From NCBI GenBank assembly GCA_002385265.1, contig DGDD01000213.1:987-11631 (forward strand): a DNA stretch of 10,645 nt, written 5' to 3'. The number at the start of each line of letters is the position of its first letter. The stretch's first letter is position 1. The position numbers and the translations under genes are program-made. Of this stretch, positions 1-6,959 are shown one piece after another. Source of the stretch: Chitinophagaceae bacterium UBA3961. GTDB taxonomy: Bacteria; Bacteroidota; Bacteroidia; Chitinophagales; Chitinophagaceae. Below the pieces are notes generated by a model. The model did no database searches. It was not told the origin of the DNA and saw only the letters and a list, made by a program, of their open reading frames with translations.

Positions 1-27
1 GTGCTGGTTCGAATCCAGTCCTGGGCA
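1..27 (+). tRNA. 3' end of a tRNA, probably tRNA-Leu (truncated by window edge)
   Basis: The first bases form a T-arm: GCTGG (3-7), loop TTCGAAT (8-14), CCAGT (15-19), with one G-T pair. The 3' acceptor strand CCTGGGC (20-26) and discriminator A27 follow. CCA is not encoded, which is normal in this phylum. The missing 5' acceptor strand would read GCCCAGG, which is typical of Bacteroidota tRNA-Leu genes, and A73 fits leucine. The anticodon lies outside the window, so the Leu identity is inferred. A terminator follows 10 nt later, so this is the last gene of its transcript. Confidence 0.75.
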
Positions 28-37
28 CAGAAGAGAG

Positions 38-64
38 AGAGCATTCATTGAATGCTCTTTTTTT
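38..64 (+). terminator. Intrinsic terminator after the tRNA
   Basis: AGAGCATTC (38-46) and GAATGCTCT (50-58) form a perfect 9-bp stem with a 3-nt ATT loop, followed by an unbroken T-run to base 64. It ends the tRNA transcript just before the regulatory region of the next gene. Confidence 0.85.
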
Positions 65-70
65 ATGGTA

Positions 71-134
71 GAAATTTATCCATCAGAAGGCGTGCTCTAT
101 CCATTTTTAAGGGGTTGTTATTGTTGCAGCTTTG
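71..134 (+). promoter_or_regulatory. Candidate activator-dependent promoter: two TCCAT boxes 21 bp apart plus a -7 element
   Basis: Box A1, GAAATTTATCCAT (71-83), and box A2, GTGCTCTATCCAT (92-104), start exactly 21 bp apart and match at 9 of 13 positions. Exactly 22 nt after A2 lies CAGCTTTG (127-134), which matches the Bacteroidota -7 consensus TAnnTTTG except for its first base. There is no TTG at the usual -33 distance (only a T-run), which suits a promoter that needs an activator. The same arrangement recurs at 753-816. The element assignments are inferred; the repeats and spacings are read directly. Confidence 0.5.
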
Positions 135-156
135 CACTATCAAAATCATAACAACA

Positions 157-690
157 ATGAAAAAATTTAATGTTCCTACCAGAGAACAAGTAGCCCCCGC
201 AAACCAAGCAATTTTTGACAACTTACACAAAGCGCTCGGATTCGTCCCCAATTTGTATGCAACCATCGCCTATTCTGAAAATGGATTGGGCAGATACCTC
301 GCTTATCAAAATGCAAAAACAACTTTATCTAATAAAGAAAAAGAAGCCGTGAATTTGGTGGTAAGTGAAGTGAATAACTGTTTGTATTGCAAAAGTGCCC
401 ATACTTTGATTGGAAAAATGAATGGGTTTACAGATGCTCAACTTGAAAACATTCGCCGCGAAAAAGCCGATCAGCCAAAATTGGATGCCTTGGTGAAATT
501 AGCTGCCGCTATCACTCGAAATCGCGGTAATGTTGATGCGCTCTTAGTGGATGCATTCTATGCACAAGGTTATACAGATGAAAATCTTGTTGATCTGATT
601 TTACAAATTAGCGACAAAACGGCGATGAATTACCTGCACAACCTAACACAAATTCCGGTTGATTTTCCGCTCGCTCCACCATTATCATAA
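157..690 (+). CDS. Carboxymuconolactone decarboxylase family protein, AhpD-like (177 aa)
   Basis: This is a small all-helical protein of the CMD/AhpD superfamily. The AhpD active-site pattern E-x11-C-x2-C-x3-H is intact at E63, C75, C78 and H82. In AhpD these residues support thiol-disulfide exchange and peroxide reduction. True gamma-carboxymuconolactone decarboxylases lack the CxxC pair, so a cytoplasmic thiol peroxidase or alkylhydroperoxidase-like role is more likely than decarboxylation. The substrate is unknown. The frame is open from base 52, but the first 35 codons overlap the terminator and promoter and encode nothing family-like, so the ATG at 157 (MKKFNVPTRE) was chosen. The gene is bounded by terminators at 38-64 and 711-749 and is probably monocistronic. 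It shares a promoter layout with the DUF1348 gene that follows. Confidence 0.9.
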   Translation: MKKFNVPTREQVAPANQAIFDNLHKALGFVPNLYATIAYSENGLGRYLAYQNAKTTLSNKEKEAVNLVVSEVNNCLYCKSAHTLIGKMNGFTDAQLENIRREKADQPKLDALVKLAAAITRNRGNVDALLVDAFYAQGYTDENLVDLILQISDKTAMNYLHNLTQIPVDFPLAPPLS

Positions 691-710
691 TTGAATCAAT
701 AAAAATGAAT

Positions 711-749
711 GCAGAAGTGATTCTAAAAAAAGCTTCTGCTTTCGTTTTT
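711..749 (+). terminator. Intrinsic terminator after the AhpD-like gene
   Basis: GCAGAAG (711-717) pairs with CTTCTGC (733-739) around a 15-nt A-rich loop. A T-rich tail interrupted by CG (740-749) follows. It separates the AhpD-like gene from the DUF1348 gene, so the latter needs its own promoter. Confidence 0.65.
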
Positions 750-752
750 ATG

Positions 753-816
753 GAAAATTGTCCATCAAGTATAGGAATTCGTCCATTGTCATCACATTAT
801 TCGTTCACTACTTTTA
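753..816 (+). promoter_or_regulatory. Candidate activator-dependent promoter: second pair of TCCAT boxes 21 bp apart plus a -7 element
   Basis: Box B1, GAAAATTGTCCAT (753-765), and box B2, GGAATTCGTCCAT (774-786), start exactly 21 bp apart. B1 matches A1 of the upstream gene at 11 of 13 positions and B2 matches B1 at 10 of 13. TACTTTTA (809-816) lies 22 nt after B2, the same distance as at the upstream gene, and matches TAnnTTTG except for the last base. A TTG (786-788) overlaps the end of B2 and sits 20 nt from the -7 element, within the accepted -33 spacing. The predicted transcript would have a very short leader before the ATG at 827. Confidence 0.55.
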
Positions 817-826
817 CTTTTTAATC

Positions 827-1252
827 ATGAGCATAGAAATCAAACATCCCATTCCTCCCTTCACACTAGAAACGGCCGTTCAAAAAGTTCAGATGGCTGA
901 AGACCTGTGGAATACGAAGGATCCCGAGCAAGTAAGCAAAGCATATACCTTGGATACGGAATGGAGAAATCGAACCAGTTTTATCAATGGAAGGGCTGAA
1001 GTGAAAGCCTTCTTACACTTGAAATGGGAAAAGGAACTCAATTATCGATTAAAAAAAGAGCTTTGGGGTTTTCGAGAAAATAGAATGGCCGTTCGATTTG
1101 AATACGAGTACCATTCTATTGAAGGACAATGGTTCCGTGCCTATGGCATTGAAACATGGGAGTTTGATGAAAATGGATTGATGCGAAAGCGCTACGCCAG
1201 CATCAACGATTTAGCAATTGAAGAAAAAGACAGGAAATTTAAATCATCTTGA
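827..1252 (+). CDS. DUF1348 family protein, NTF2/SnoaL-like fold (141 aa)
   Basis: The protein resembles the DUF1348 family of the NTF2/SnoaL-like superfamily. Features are the opening PPFTLETA (10-17), a tryptophan-rich helix with LDTEWRNR (42-49), the [12 protein letters not shown] segment (52-63), and a C-terminal strand set around [17 protein letters not shown] (101-117) ending in RYASIND (122-128). Family members are about 150 aa, so this one is full length. They are cone-shaped alpha+beta proteins whose biochemical role is not established; many relatives bind small hydrophobic ligands. No signal peptide is present, so it is cytoplasmic. The frame extends to a TTG at 758, but that part overlaps the TCCAT boxes, so the ATG at 827 ([10 protein letters not shown]) is preferred. 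It appears co-regulated with the AhpD-like gene upstream. Confidence 0.88.
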   Translation: MSIEIKHPIPPFTLETAVQKVQMAEDLWNTKDPEQVSKAYTLDTEWRNRTSFINGRAEVKAFLHLKWEKELNYRLKKELWGFRENRMAVRFEYEYHSIEGQWFRAYGIETWEFDENGLMRKRYASINDLAIEEKDRKFKSS

Positions 1253-1253
1253 A

Positions 1254-1358
1254 ATGAATATGAACAACACAAAAGAAACAACACCCATCGTATTAGTTGA
1301 TGAATGTGGCGACAGCCTCTGGGATGCTGTTCTAGAGCAACATGACTTAATAGGTTGA
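1254..1358 (+). CDS. Possible 34-aa peptide of unknown function
   Basis: An ATG at 1254, one base after the DUF1348 stop codon, opens a 34-codon frame beginning MNMNNTKETTPIVLVDECGD and ending in a helix-like stretch, LWDAVLEQHDL. I do not recognise it. The position directly behind a stop codon is typical of translational coupling, and the composition is protein-like, with acidic and hydrophobic residues and one Cys. There is no signal peptide or membrane segment. It could be a real small protein, the remnant of a decayed longer gene, or chance. No terminator separates it from the DUF1348 gene. The 71 bases between it and fabF show nothing clear apart from two ATGGA repeats at 1374-1384. Confidence 0.3.
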   Translation: MNMNNTKETTPIVLVDECGDSLWDAVLEQHDLIG

Positions 1359-1429
1359 TTACTCATTAATTCAATGGAAATGGAATAACTTGCGTAGATT
1401 ATTGAACGTGAGAATAAAGAAAATTTGAA

Positions 1430-2683
1430 ATGAAAGAATTGAAACGTGTAGTGATTACCGGCTTGGGTGCCATCACTCCTTTAGGAAATAATGTTGATGA
1501 ATTTTGGGAGAATATTGTAGCGGGAAAAAGTGGTGTAGCTCAAATCACAAAATTTGATACAACGGCATTTAAAACAAAATTTGCTGCGGAAGTTAAAGGG
1601 TTCGATCCTTCTAAATACTTTGAAAAGAATGAAGCTCGTAAGTACGATCTTTTCACTCAGTACGCCGTTGCCGCTGCCGAACAAGCAATCAAACATGCAG
1701 GGCTCGACTTTAGCACTATTGATACAAATAAGGTAGGCGTTATTTGGGGCTCTGGAAATGGAGGCATAATCACCTTTCAGGATCAATTGGAGGAATTTTT
1801 TAAGAACAACAAACAACCTCGTTTCAACCCTTATTTTATTCCCAAGATAATTGCGGATATCCCATCGGGAGTTATTTCAATTCGACATGGATTGCGCGGA
1901 TTGAATTTCTCTACAATTTCGGCTTGTGCTTCATCTACAACTGCATTGATCGATGCATTTAATTACATTCGATTGGGAAAGGCAGACATCGTTATTGCAG
2001 GTGGATCTGAAGCGGCAATTAATGAGAGTGGAATAGGTGGATTCAATGCATCGAAAGCATTGAGCACTCACAATGAAAATCCTCAAAAGGCGTCAAGACC
2101 ATTTGATGTAAGTCGCGATGGGTTTGTAATGGGCGAAGGAGGTGGAGCCATGATTGTGGAGAGTTTGGAAAGTGCTTTAAGAAGAAACGCTCCCATTATT
2201 GCTGAATTTATCGGCGGTGGAATGGCGGCCGATGCCTATCATTTAACAGGCACGCATCCGGAAGGAGAGGGTGCTTATCTTGGAATGTTGGATGCAATGT
2301 CTGATGCCAATATCCATCCAGATCAAATAGATTATATCAATGCCCATGCAACTTCTACGCCCTTAGGTGATGAAAGTGAATTGCGTGCTGTTCAGCGAGT
2401 ATTTGGAAACCGAAAAGATTTGCATGTGAGCGGCACTAAATCAATGACCGGTCACTTACTCGGTGCTGCCGGAGCTTTAGAAGCCATCATAACCGTGAAA
2501 GCATTGCTTCATAACATCGTTCCTCCAACCATTAATACGGAAGTTGTAGATGAACAGTGGAGCAATACATTCAACTTAACACTCGGTAAGGCACAGCCTA
2601 AGAATATTAACTTTGCCATGAGTAATACATTTGGCTTCGGCGGACATATTGCATCTGTATTGTTTAAAAAGTATCAAGGCTAA
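1430..2683 (+). CDS. fabF: Beta-ketoacyl-[acyl-carrier-protein] synthase II (417 aa)
   Basis: This is a full-length FabF-type condensing enzyme, which elongates acyl-ACP with malonyl-ACP in fatty acid synthesis. The thiolase fold opens with RVVITGLGAITPLGNN (6-21). The catalytic triad is complete: C166 in the SACASS nucleophile elbow, H306 in NAHATSTPLGD, and H342 in KSMTGHLLGAAGA with K337 before it. The gatekeeper phenylalanine region is FGFGGH (401-406). The presence of Cys argues against a chain-length-factor role. The residue after GFGGH is Ile407, where FabF proteins usually have Asn. No acpP or other fab gene is adjacent, so this may be an accessory copy and not the housekeeping one. 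The AraC-family gene follows 31 bp downstream on the same strand with no terminator between, so the two may be cotranscribed. The ATG at 1430 matches the normal FabF N-terminus. Confidence 0.95.
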   Translation: MKELKRVVITGLGAITPLGNNVDEFWENIVAGKSGVAQITKFDTTAFKTKFAAEVKGFDPSKYFEKNEARKYDLFTQYAVAAAEQAIKHAGLDFSTIDTNKVGVIWGSGNGGIITFQDQLEEFFKNNKQPRFNPYFIPKIIADIPSGVISIRHGLRGLNFSTISACASSTTALIDAFNYIRLGKADIVIAGGSEAAINESGIGGFNASKALSTHNENPQKASRPFDVSRDGFVMGEGGGAMIVESLESALRRNAPIIAEFIGGGMAADAYHLTGTHPEGEGAYLGMLDAMSDANIHPDQIDYINAHATSTPLGDESELRAVQRVFGNRKDLHVSGTKSMTGHLLGAAGALEAIITVKALLHNIVPPTINTEVVDEQWSNTFNLTLGKAQPKNINFAMSNTFGFGGHIASVLFKKYQG

Positions 2684-2714
2684 AGAGAATTAAATAAATT
2701 GTAATTGCAGGCTA

Positions 2715-3593
2715 ATGATGAATCAATCAAATTATACCTTGATTAATCCTCAAACCGGAGACCTGGCTTTTCGATATGGAATAGTAGAAGACGCAAACAG
2801 CTTTGAAGAAATCCAGCGAAATCCCTTCTTCTCTTTGATTTGGGTAAAAAAAGGAAAAGGGAAAGTAATGGCCGACTTTGCAAGTTATGAATTTGGAGAG
2901 AATACACTGTTTGCCTTTGCTCCCTATCAGCCCTTTTCGATTCAATCCGATGAGGCGCTTTCAGGACTGGTCATAAATTTTCATTCCGAGTTTTTTTGTA
3001 TCTACAAACATCATAAAGAAGTTTCTTGTAACGGCGTTTTGTATAACAATATTTACAGCCCTCCTTTTGTAACCGTTGATTCGGGCACCGAACAAACGCT
3101 CGACATGATTTCTTTACAAATAAAAACTGAAATTCAAAACACTGATTTGGCGCAGTATGAATTACTCGTTTCTTATTTGAAGATTTTTCTGATTACTGCT
3201 GCACGACTCAAAATGCAACAACAAGAACTCGTTCCAAACGACACAGCTACAGTTAAAGAACCCTTTTTATTGCAAAAATTAAAAGATGCTATTGAAGAAC
3301 ACTTTCGTTCCAAGCACAGTCCTTCTGAGTATGCAGAACTCCTTTACATTTCCCCCAAAGCTTTAGCCAAAATCACCAAAACGCATTTTCATAAAACACT
3401 GAGCGCTGTTATCAATGAACGAATCATCATTGAAGCGAAAAGAGAACTTTATTTAACAAATAAAACAGTGAAAGAGATAGCTCATGAACTTGGTTATGAA
3501 GATGAATACTATTTCAGTAGGTTTTTTAAAGTCAATGCAATGGTTTCTCCACAAACATATCGCGACACAGTAGGGTTTGCAAAAGCAGTTTAG
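2715..3593 (+). CDS. AraC-family transcriptional regulator (292 aa)
   Basis: This is a one-component DNA-binding regulator. Residues 1-170 form a cupin-like sensing and dimerisation domain with beta-strand segments such as FFSLIWVKKGKGKVMADF (38-55). Residues 185-286 form the AraC/XylS double helix-turn-helix. The first recognition unit lies around SPSEYAELLYISPKALAKITKTHF (202-225), and the second around TVKEIAHELGYEDEYYFSRFFK (251-272), the family's most conserved signature. The effector is unknown. The start is one of two adjacent ATGs (2715 or 2718). AraC proteins bind direct-repeat half-sites about 21 bp apart, and such pairs occur at 71-104 and 753-786 upstream of the AhpD-like and DUF1348 genes. 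A 20-bp repeat pair lies just downstream at 3727-3757. Which of these it binds, if any, is inference. Confidence 0.92.
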   Translation: MMNQSNYTLINPQTGDLAFRYGIVEDANSFEEIQRNPFFSLIWVKKGKGKVMADFASYEFGENTLFAFAPYQPFSIQSDEALSGLVINFHSEFFCIYKHHKEVSCNGVLYNNIYSPPFVTVDSGTEQTLDMISLQIKTEIQNTDLAQYELLVSYLKIFLITAARLKMQQQELVPNDTATVKEPFLLQKLKDAIEEHFRSKHSPSEYAELLYISPKALAKITKTHFHKTLSAVINERIIIEAKRELYLTNKTVKEIAHELGYEDEYYFSRFFKVNAMVSPQTYRDTVGFAKAV

Positions 3594-3899
3594 AACAAAT
3601 AAAATTAAGTTATACTATTAAGCTGCGCTAGAGCGATTTGACTTGCGCGAAAAATTTCATATTCTGATTTGATATTTATCAATATAGTTGTTTTTATTCT
3701 AATGCAATTACAGTCTTTTCAAATTGCATTTTGGGAACTCCAGTTTCATTTTGGGAATTAATCTTTTTTTAATTCTTGCCTAAATCATTGCATTTCAGAA
3801 GTTTAATAAATTGGCACGCAGATCGTAGTCTATGTGTTCAATAGTAGTCAAAAATAAAGAATACACTTATTCCGTTTTTGGCGCAGTTGAACCCAAACT
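3594..3899. promoter_or_regulatory. 306-bp intergenic region upstream of the T9SS surface protein gene
   Basis: This AT-rich region has no credible gene. It holds a weak hairpin, TTGAT (3669-3673) with ATCAA (3678-3682), followed by a T-run at 3691-3695, perhaps a poor terminator for the AraC gene. The repeat cluster at 3701-3757 is listed separately. A further inverted repeat is GAATTAA (3755-3761) with TTAATTC (3769-3775). A third copy of ATTGCATTT lies at 3787-3795. A weak promoter candidate is TTG (3811-3813), then 17 nt, then TATGTGTT (3831-3838), which matches TAnnTTTG poorly. Confidence 0.45.
3701..3757 (+). repeat. Overlapping inverted and direct repeats, possible operator
   Basis: AATGCAATT (3701-3709) and AATTGCATT (3722-3730) form a perfect 9-bp inverted repeat with a 12-nt spacer. 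CATTTTGGGAA occurs at 3727-3737 and again at 3747-3757, an exact 11-bp direct repeat with a 20-bp period that overlaps the right arm of the inverted repeat. Two helical turns between copies places both on the same DNA face, as expected for a dimeric regulator. It lies 143 bp before the ATG of the surface protein gene, between it and the AraC gene. Confidence 0.6.
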
Positions 3900-5834
3900 A
3901 TGAAAGAAATGAAAAAAAGTACGCTTAAAATTAGCTTTCGTATCCAAGCATTGGTTTTGGCAACGGTAATTTCAAATTCGGTTTTTGCACAATATTCACC
4001 GGGTGGAATTGGACGAGGTAGTTTGTTCGTTTGGTTGAATGCTCAGAATACAAGCTCACTTACGGTGGATGGATCGAACAGGGTTTCACAATGGTCCGAT
4101 TTAAGTGGTAAGAACAATCACTTCACGCAATCTACTACTGCCAGCCGTCCGGTTTATGGTGCTGCCACAGGGCCAGGTAGTCGTCCCGCATTAACTTTTA
4201 CATCCTCTTCTTCTCAACATCTTGGCAATACTGCATTACCCAATACACTTAGTTTCACTAGTGGCGTGAGTTCATTTGCAGTTGCGAATTTTGCATCTAC
4301 CGGCAACTGGGAAAGAATTTACGACTTCGGTAACGGTGCGGCGAGTAACAATATTTGGATGGGACGGTATGGGAATACCACCAACTTCTGCTTCGAGGGC
4401 TGGGCCGGAAGTACGGGAGCCCAGGCATACACTACCGGTGGACCGGTTTCGAACGGTACCAATTTTATTTACGAGGCTGTTCAGGCAAGTGGATCAGCAG
4501 GAGCCAATACCGCTGTTACCATGGTACGCAATGGAACCACTCAAGCCAGCAGCGGAGCTCTTGGATCTTCTAGAACGTATATTACCAATGCAGTGGCAAG
4601 AACAAGCAACTTTATTGGAAGAAGTAACTGGGCGGCGGATACCTACTTTAATGGTACCATGTCGGAAGTATTAGTATTCAATACAGCATTGAATACTACT
4701 CAACGTGTTCTTGTAGAAAACTATTTGGGTGCCGAATGGGGACTAACAGTAGGTACCTCACGTTTCACACCTCCTACTTCAACTACTTTCAATCAGAATT
4801 TAATTGGCATTGGTTACACCAGTTCAACGGATAACTTTGTAAACAATGCAACCGGCTCCGGTGGTTCCACAGATGGAATGGGTTTTCAAAGCGCTACTAA
4901 TTCCGGTGGGTTCTTGAATACAGCAGGCTATATCATGGCGGCACATAACAATCAAGCAAACACGGTTCTCACCAACCAAACAATTACAGGGGTGCCACCA
5001 AGCGGAATCAGCCGTTTCAACCGTTCTTGGTATGTTGACAAAACCGGTGGAAACAATGCCGGTACTGTTACTATCAAATTCGACTTCAATAATTACAATG
5101 GGTCTACCTTGCCGGGTGGGGCTGTGAGTTATGGAATTTTGTACAATGCTACCAATGGTAGTTTCACTTCGGGAACCAATGTGCTGTTATCAAATAATTA
5201 TACTATTTCAGGTACTACCATAAGTTTTGCATTAACCGCGTCAAACGTAGCAGACGGATATTATACGCTTGTATGGAGCAACTCATTTGTGTTGCCGATC
5301 ACGTTCGAATCTTTCCAAGTGTCGCTAAACAATAACAACGAGGCTGTATTGAACTGGAAAGCTGATAACGATGGATCAAGCCCGTATAAGTTTTTGGTAG
5401 AGCGTGCCGATTTCAACGGTAGTTTTTCGACCATCGGTGAAGTTGCCGGCGCTACTTTAACCGGTTCAAACAGTTACAGCTTTACCGACAAACAAACACC
5501 ATCTGGTACTTCGCTCTATCGTATTAAATTGGTGCAAGAAGATGGTTATACTGCTTATACAGCTATTGTTCGAATCAATAATACATCGGGGGGCACAGAC
5601 CCACTAGTGGTTACTTATAAAACAGCCTCCAATCAAGTTCACTTGAGTTCAACCATCCTTCGTGGGAATGTGAATCTTCAAGTAATGTCGGCGAATGGAC
5701 AGAAAGTATTTGAGAGAAATCTAAGTTTGAATGGAAGTGCCGATGTTGACCTTGGTAATATGCAAACCGGAGTTTACTTTTTGAAATTGCAGATCGGGCA
5801 AACGAATACTGTTCGAAAAATTTACAAGAATTAA
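3900..5834 (+). CDS. Secreted LamG-like surface protein with T9SS type A sorting domain (644 aa)
   Basis: Residues 1-30 form a Sec signal peptide ending VFA before QYSPGG. Residues about 40-282 look like a concanavalin-A-like (LamG) domain, opening with LFVWLNAQNTSSL and VSQWSDLSGKNNHF and closing with GTMSEVLVFNTALN and VENYLGAEWGL, a layout common in Bacteroidota surface proteins. Residues about 298-462 form a Gly/Asn/Thr-rich beta region. Residues 465-560 resemble a fibronectin-III-like sandwich (LPITFESFQV, then YKFLVERA). Residues about 565-644 are a T9SS type A sorting domain with VMSANGQKV, the TGVYFLKL motif (623-630) and a basic tail, RKIYKN. The expected path is Sec export, then T9SS transport across the outer membrane, with tail removal and surface attachment or release. 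No catalytic residues are recognised, so adhesion or glycan binding is the best guess. Met4 is an alternative start. A strong terminator follows, and the gene is probably monocistronic. Confidence 0.9.
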   Translation: MKEMKKSTLKISFRIQALVLATVISNSVFAQYSPGGIGRGSLFVWLNAQNTSSLTVDGSNRVSQWSDLSGKNNHFTQSTTASRPVYGAATGPGSRPALTFTSSSSQHLGNTALPNTLSFTSGVSSFAVANFASTGNWERIYDFGNGAASNNIWMGRYGNTTNFCFEGWAGSTGAQAYTTGGPVSNGTNFIYEAVQASGSAGANTAVTMVRNGTTQASSGALGSSRTYITNAVARTSNFIGRSNWAADTYFNGTMSEVLVFNTALNTTQRVLVENYLGAEWGLTVGTSRFTPPTSTTFNQNLIGIGYTSSTDNFVNNATGSGGSTDGMGFQSATNSGGFLNTAGYIMAAHNNQANTVLTNQTITGVPPSGISRFNRSWYVDKTGGNNAGTVTIKFDFNNYNGSTLPGGAVSYGILYNATNGSFTSGTNVLLSNNYTISGTTISFALTASNVADGYYTLVWSNSFVLPITFESFQVSLNNNNEAVLNWKADNDGSSPYKFLVERADFNGSFSTIGEVAGATLTGSNSYSFTDKQTPSGTSLYRIKLVQEDGYTAYTAIVRINNTSGGTDPLVVTYKTASNQVHLSSTILRGNVNLQVMSANGQKVFERNLSLNGSADVDLGNMQTGVYFLKLQIGQTNTVRKIYKN

Positions 5835-5858
5835 CCGGAGATCATTACTAACTACTTG

Positions 5859-5894
5859 AAAAGGCTGTTGAATATCAACAGCCTTTTTCTTTTA
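5859..5894 (+). terminator. Strong intrinsic terminator after the T9SS protein gene
   Basis: AAAAGGCTGTTG (5859-5870) and CAACAGCCTTTT (5876-5887) form a perfect 12-bp stem with an AATAT loop and a T-rich tail. The A-run on the left would also let it act from the opposite strand. Confidence 0.9.
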
Positions 5895-5965
5895 ATATGA
5901 TTGATGCTTAAGCTAAACTGACTTTCAATTCTTCCACTTATCTTTAAATACTTAAAATTCGGTGC

Positions 5966-6892
5966 ATGTTTATATTGAAACTGACGACAAAGCAAAAAAT
6001 GCTGATAACCGCCCTCTGTTTTGGCGTGGCTTTCTATGGCTTTATGATCAAACTGCCGTCTCGGTTTCACCACTACGACAAAGAGCTTCACAGCCTTTTC
6101 TATTTCGGAGCGGCTGCTTTTCTCAATTTTCTTTTTGTTGGGAAGAAATGGTGGGCACATGTGTTGGTTTTTATCGGTTTGTTTTTAATGGGGGTTGGAA
6201 TTGAATGGGCACAAGAATTTTCCAATGGAATTACCGGTTCGCGCATTCACGGCCGTTTCGATCCTGAAGATGTTAAAGCGAATACACAGGGTTTGGTCAT
6301 TTTTTCTGTTTTGTGGTTAGTAGGAATAGGCATCAATGCGCTGGTTCGGTCGAATGAAAAAGAGCCCACTCAAGAAACTGTCAAACAGCCAATGAAACCT
6401 ATCGCGTCTGTTTCATTGCAATCAGATTTGAGCCGGCAATTCGGGGCTGCTTTAAAGATGGTAGAAAATGCCATCGTCTTTTGCCCTGATCATATGTGGG
6501 ATACTCCTCGCAATTACTGGTATCAGGCCTACCATGTTTTATTCTTCGCCGATTACTACTTGTCGAAAGACCCCGCGAATTTCCAACCGCCTTTTCCATT
6601 TGATAGCTCCGAGTTCGAAGATCGAATGCCGAACAGAGTGTATACGAAAGCTGAATTACTTCACTATATGGCCCATTGCAGGGCTCAATTCCTTCGTTTT
6701 ATTCCGGAAGTGAAACATCAAGGTATTCAATCTCGATGGATCAACAGTTCCAAAACGATGGACTATAGTTATGTTGAAATAGTGCTCTACAACATGCGTC
6801 ATTTGCAACACCATGCAGCTCAAATGAATTTAATATTGAGAGAAGAAGGGGCGGACGTACCAGATTGGGTGTTTCAATTTGATATTCGCTAA
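5966..6892 (+). CDS. VanZ-like membrane domain fused to a DinB-like domain (308 aa)
   Basis: Residues 1-128 resemble the VanZ-like family: four hydrophobic segments (about 11-29, 43-58, 63-80 and 107-127) with the family's polar signature, D38 and H42 (DKELH), E80 and Q83 (EWAQEF), and D99, D102 and N106 (DPEDVKANTQG). VanZ itself confers low-level teicoplanin resistance, but most relatives have no known role. A polar linker (129-150) leads to residues 151-308, which resemble the DinB/YfiT four-helix bundle. Candidate metal-binding histidines are H190 (YQAYHVLFFADY) and H279, H282 and H283 (NMRHLQHHAAQ). DinB-like proteins include thiol transferases that bind a divalent metal; the substrate here is unknown. 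The reading frame is continuous, so this is a real fusion unless sequencing error joined two genes. Upstream promoter signals are weak: TATCTTTA at 5939-5946 without a good TTG. Confidence 0.85.
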   Translation: MFILKLTTKQKMLITALCFGVAFYGFMIKLPSRFHHYDKELHSLFYFGAAAFLNFLFVGKKWWAHVLVFIGLFLMGVGIEWAQEFSNGITGSRIHGRFDPEDVKANTQGLVIFSVLWLVGIGINALVRSNEKEPTQETVKQPMKPIASVSLQSDLSRQFGAALKMVENAIVFCPDHMWDTPRNYWYQAYHVLFFADYYLSKDPANFQPPFPFDSSEFEDRMPNRVYTKAELLHYMAHCRAQFLRFIPEVKHQGIQSRWINSSKTMDYSYVEIVLYNMRHLQHHAAQMNLILREEGADVPDWVFQFDIR

Positions 6893-6959
6893 TACCAGCA
6901 AGGGGAATGGCGCAATGCCCCATCTTATTTTTTCAATTCAATCCGGCACTCATGGTTCT

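Noticed and set aside
52..156. N-terminal extension of the AhpD-like frame (35 codons)
   Set aside because: It begins inside the tRNA terminator, covers the TCCAT boxes and -7 element, and encodes nothing resembling the family.
758..826. N-terminal extension of the DUF1348 protein from a TTG, with a hydrophobic stretch that could suggest a signal anchor
   Set aside because: It overlaps the repeated promoter boxes. The family normally starts close to the PPFTLETA segment, and the hydrophobicity is explained by AT-rich promoter DNA.
3669..3695. Terminator for the AraC gene
   Set aside because: The stem is only 5 bp, made mostly of A-T pairs, and the T-run is 8 nt away, so it is noted within the intergenic entry but not called.
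4276..4674. Frame-shifted 132-aa open frame inside the T9SS protein gene
   Set aside because: It lies wholly inside a well-supported CDS, and its Arg/Pro-rich composition is typical of an out-of-frame reading of a Gly/Thr/Asn-rich gene.
5852..6160. 102-aa minus-strand open frame over the terminator and VanZ start
   Set aside because: It is antisense to the VanZ-like coding region, covers the terminator hairpin and has no recognisable protein features.
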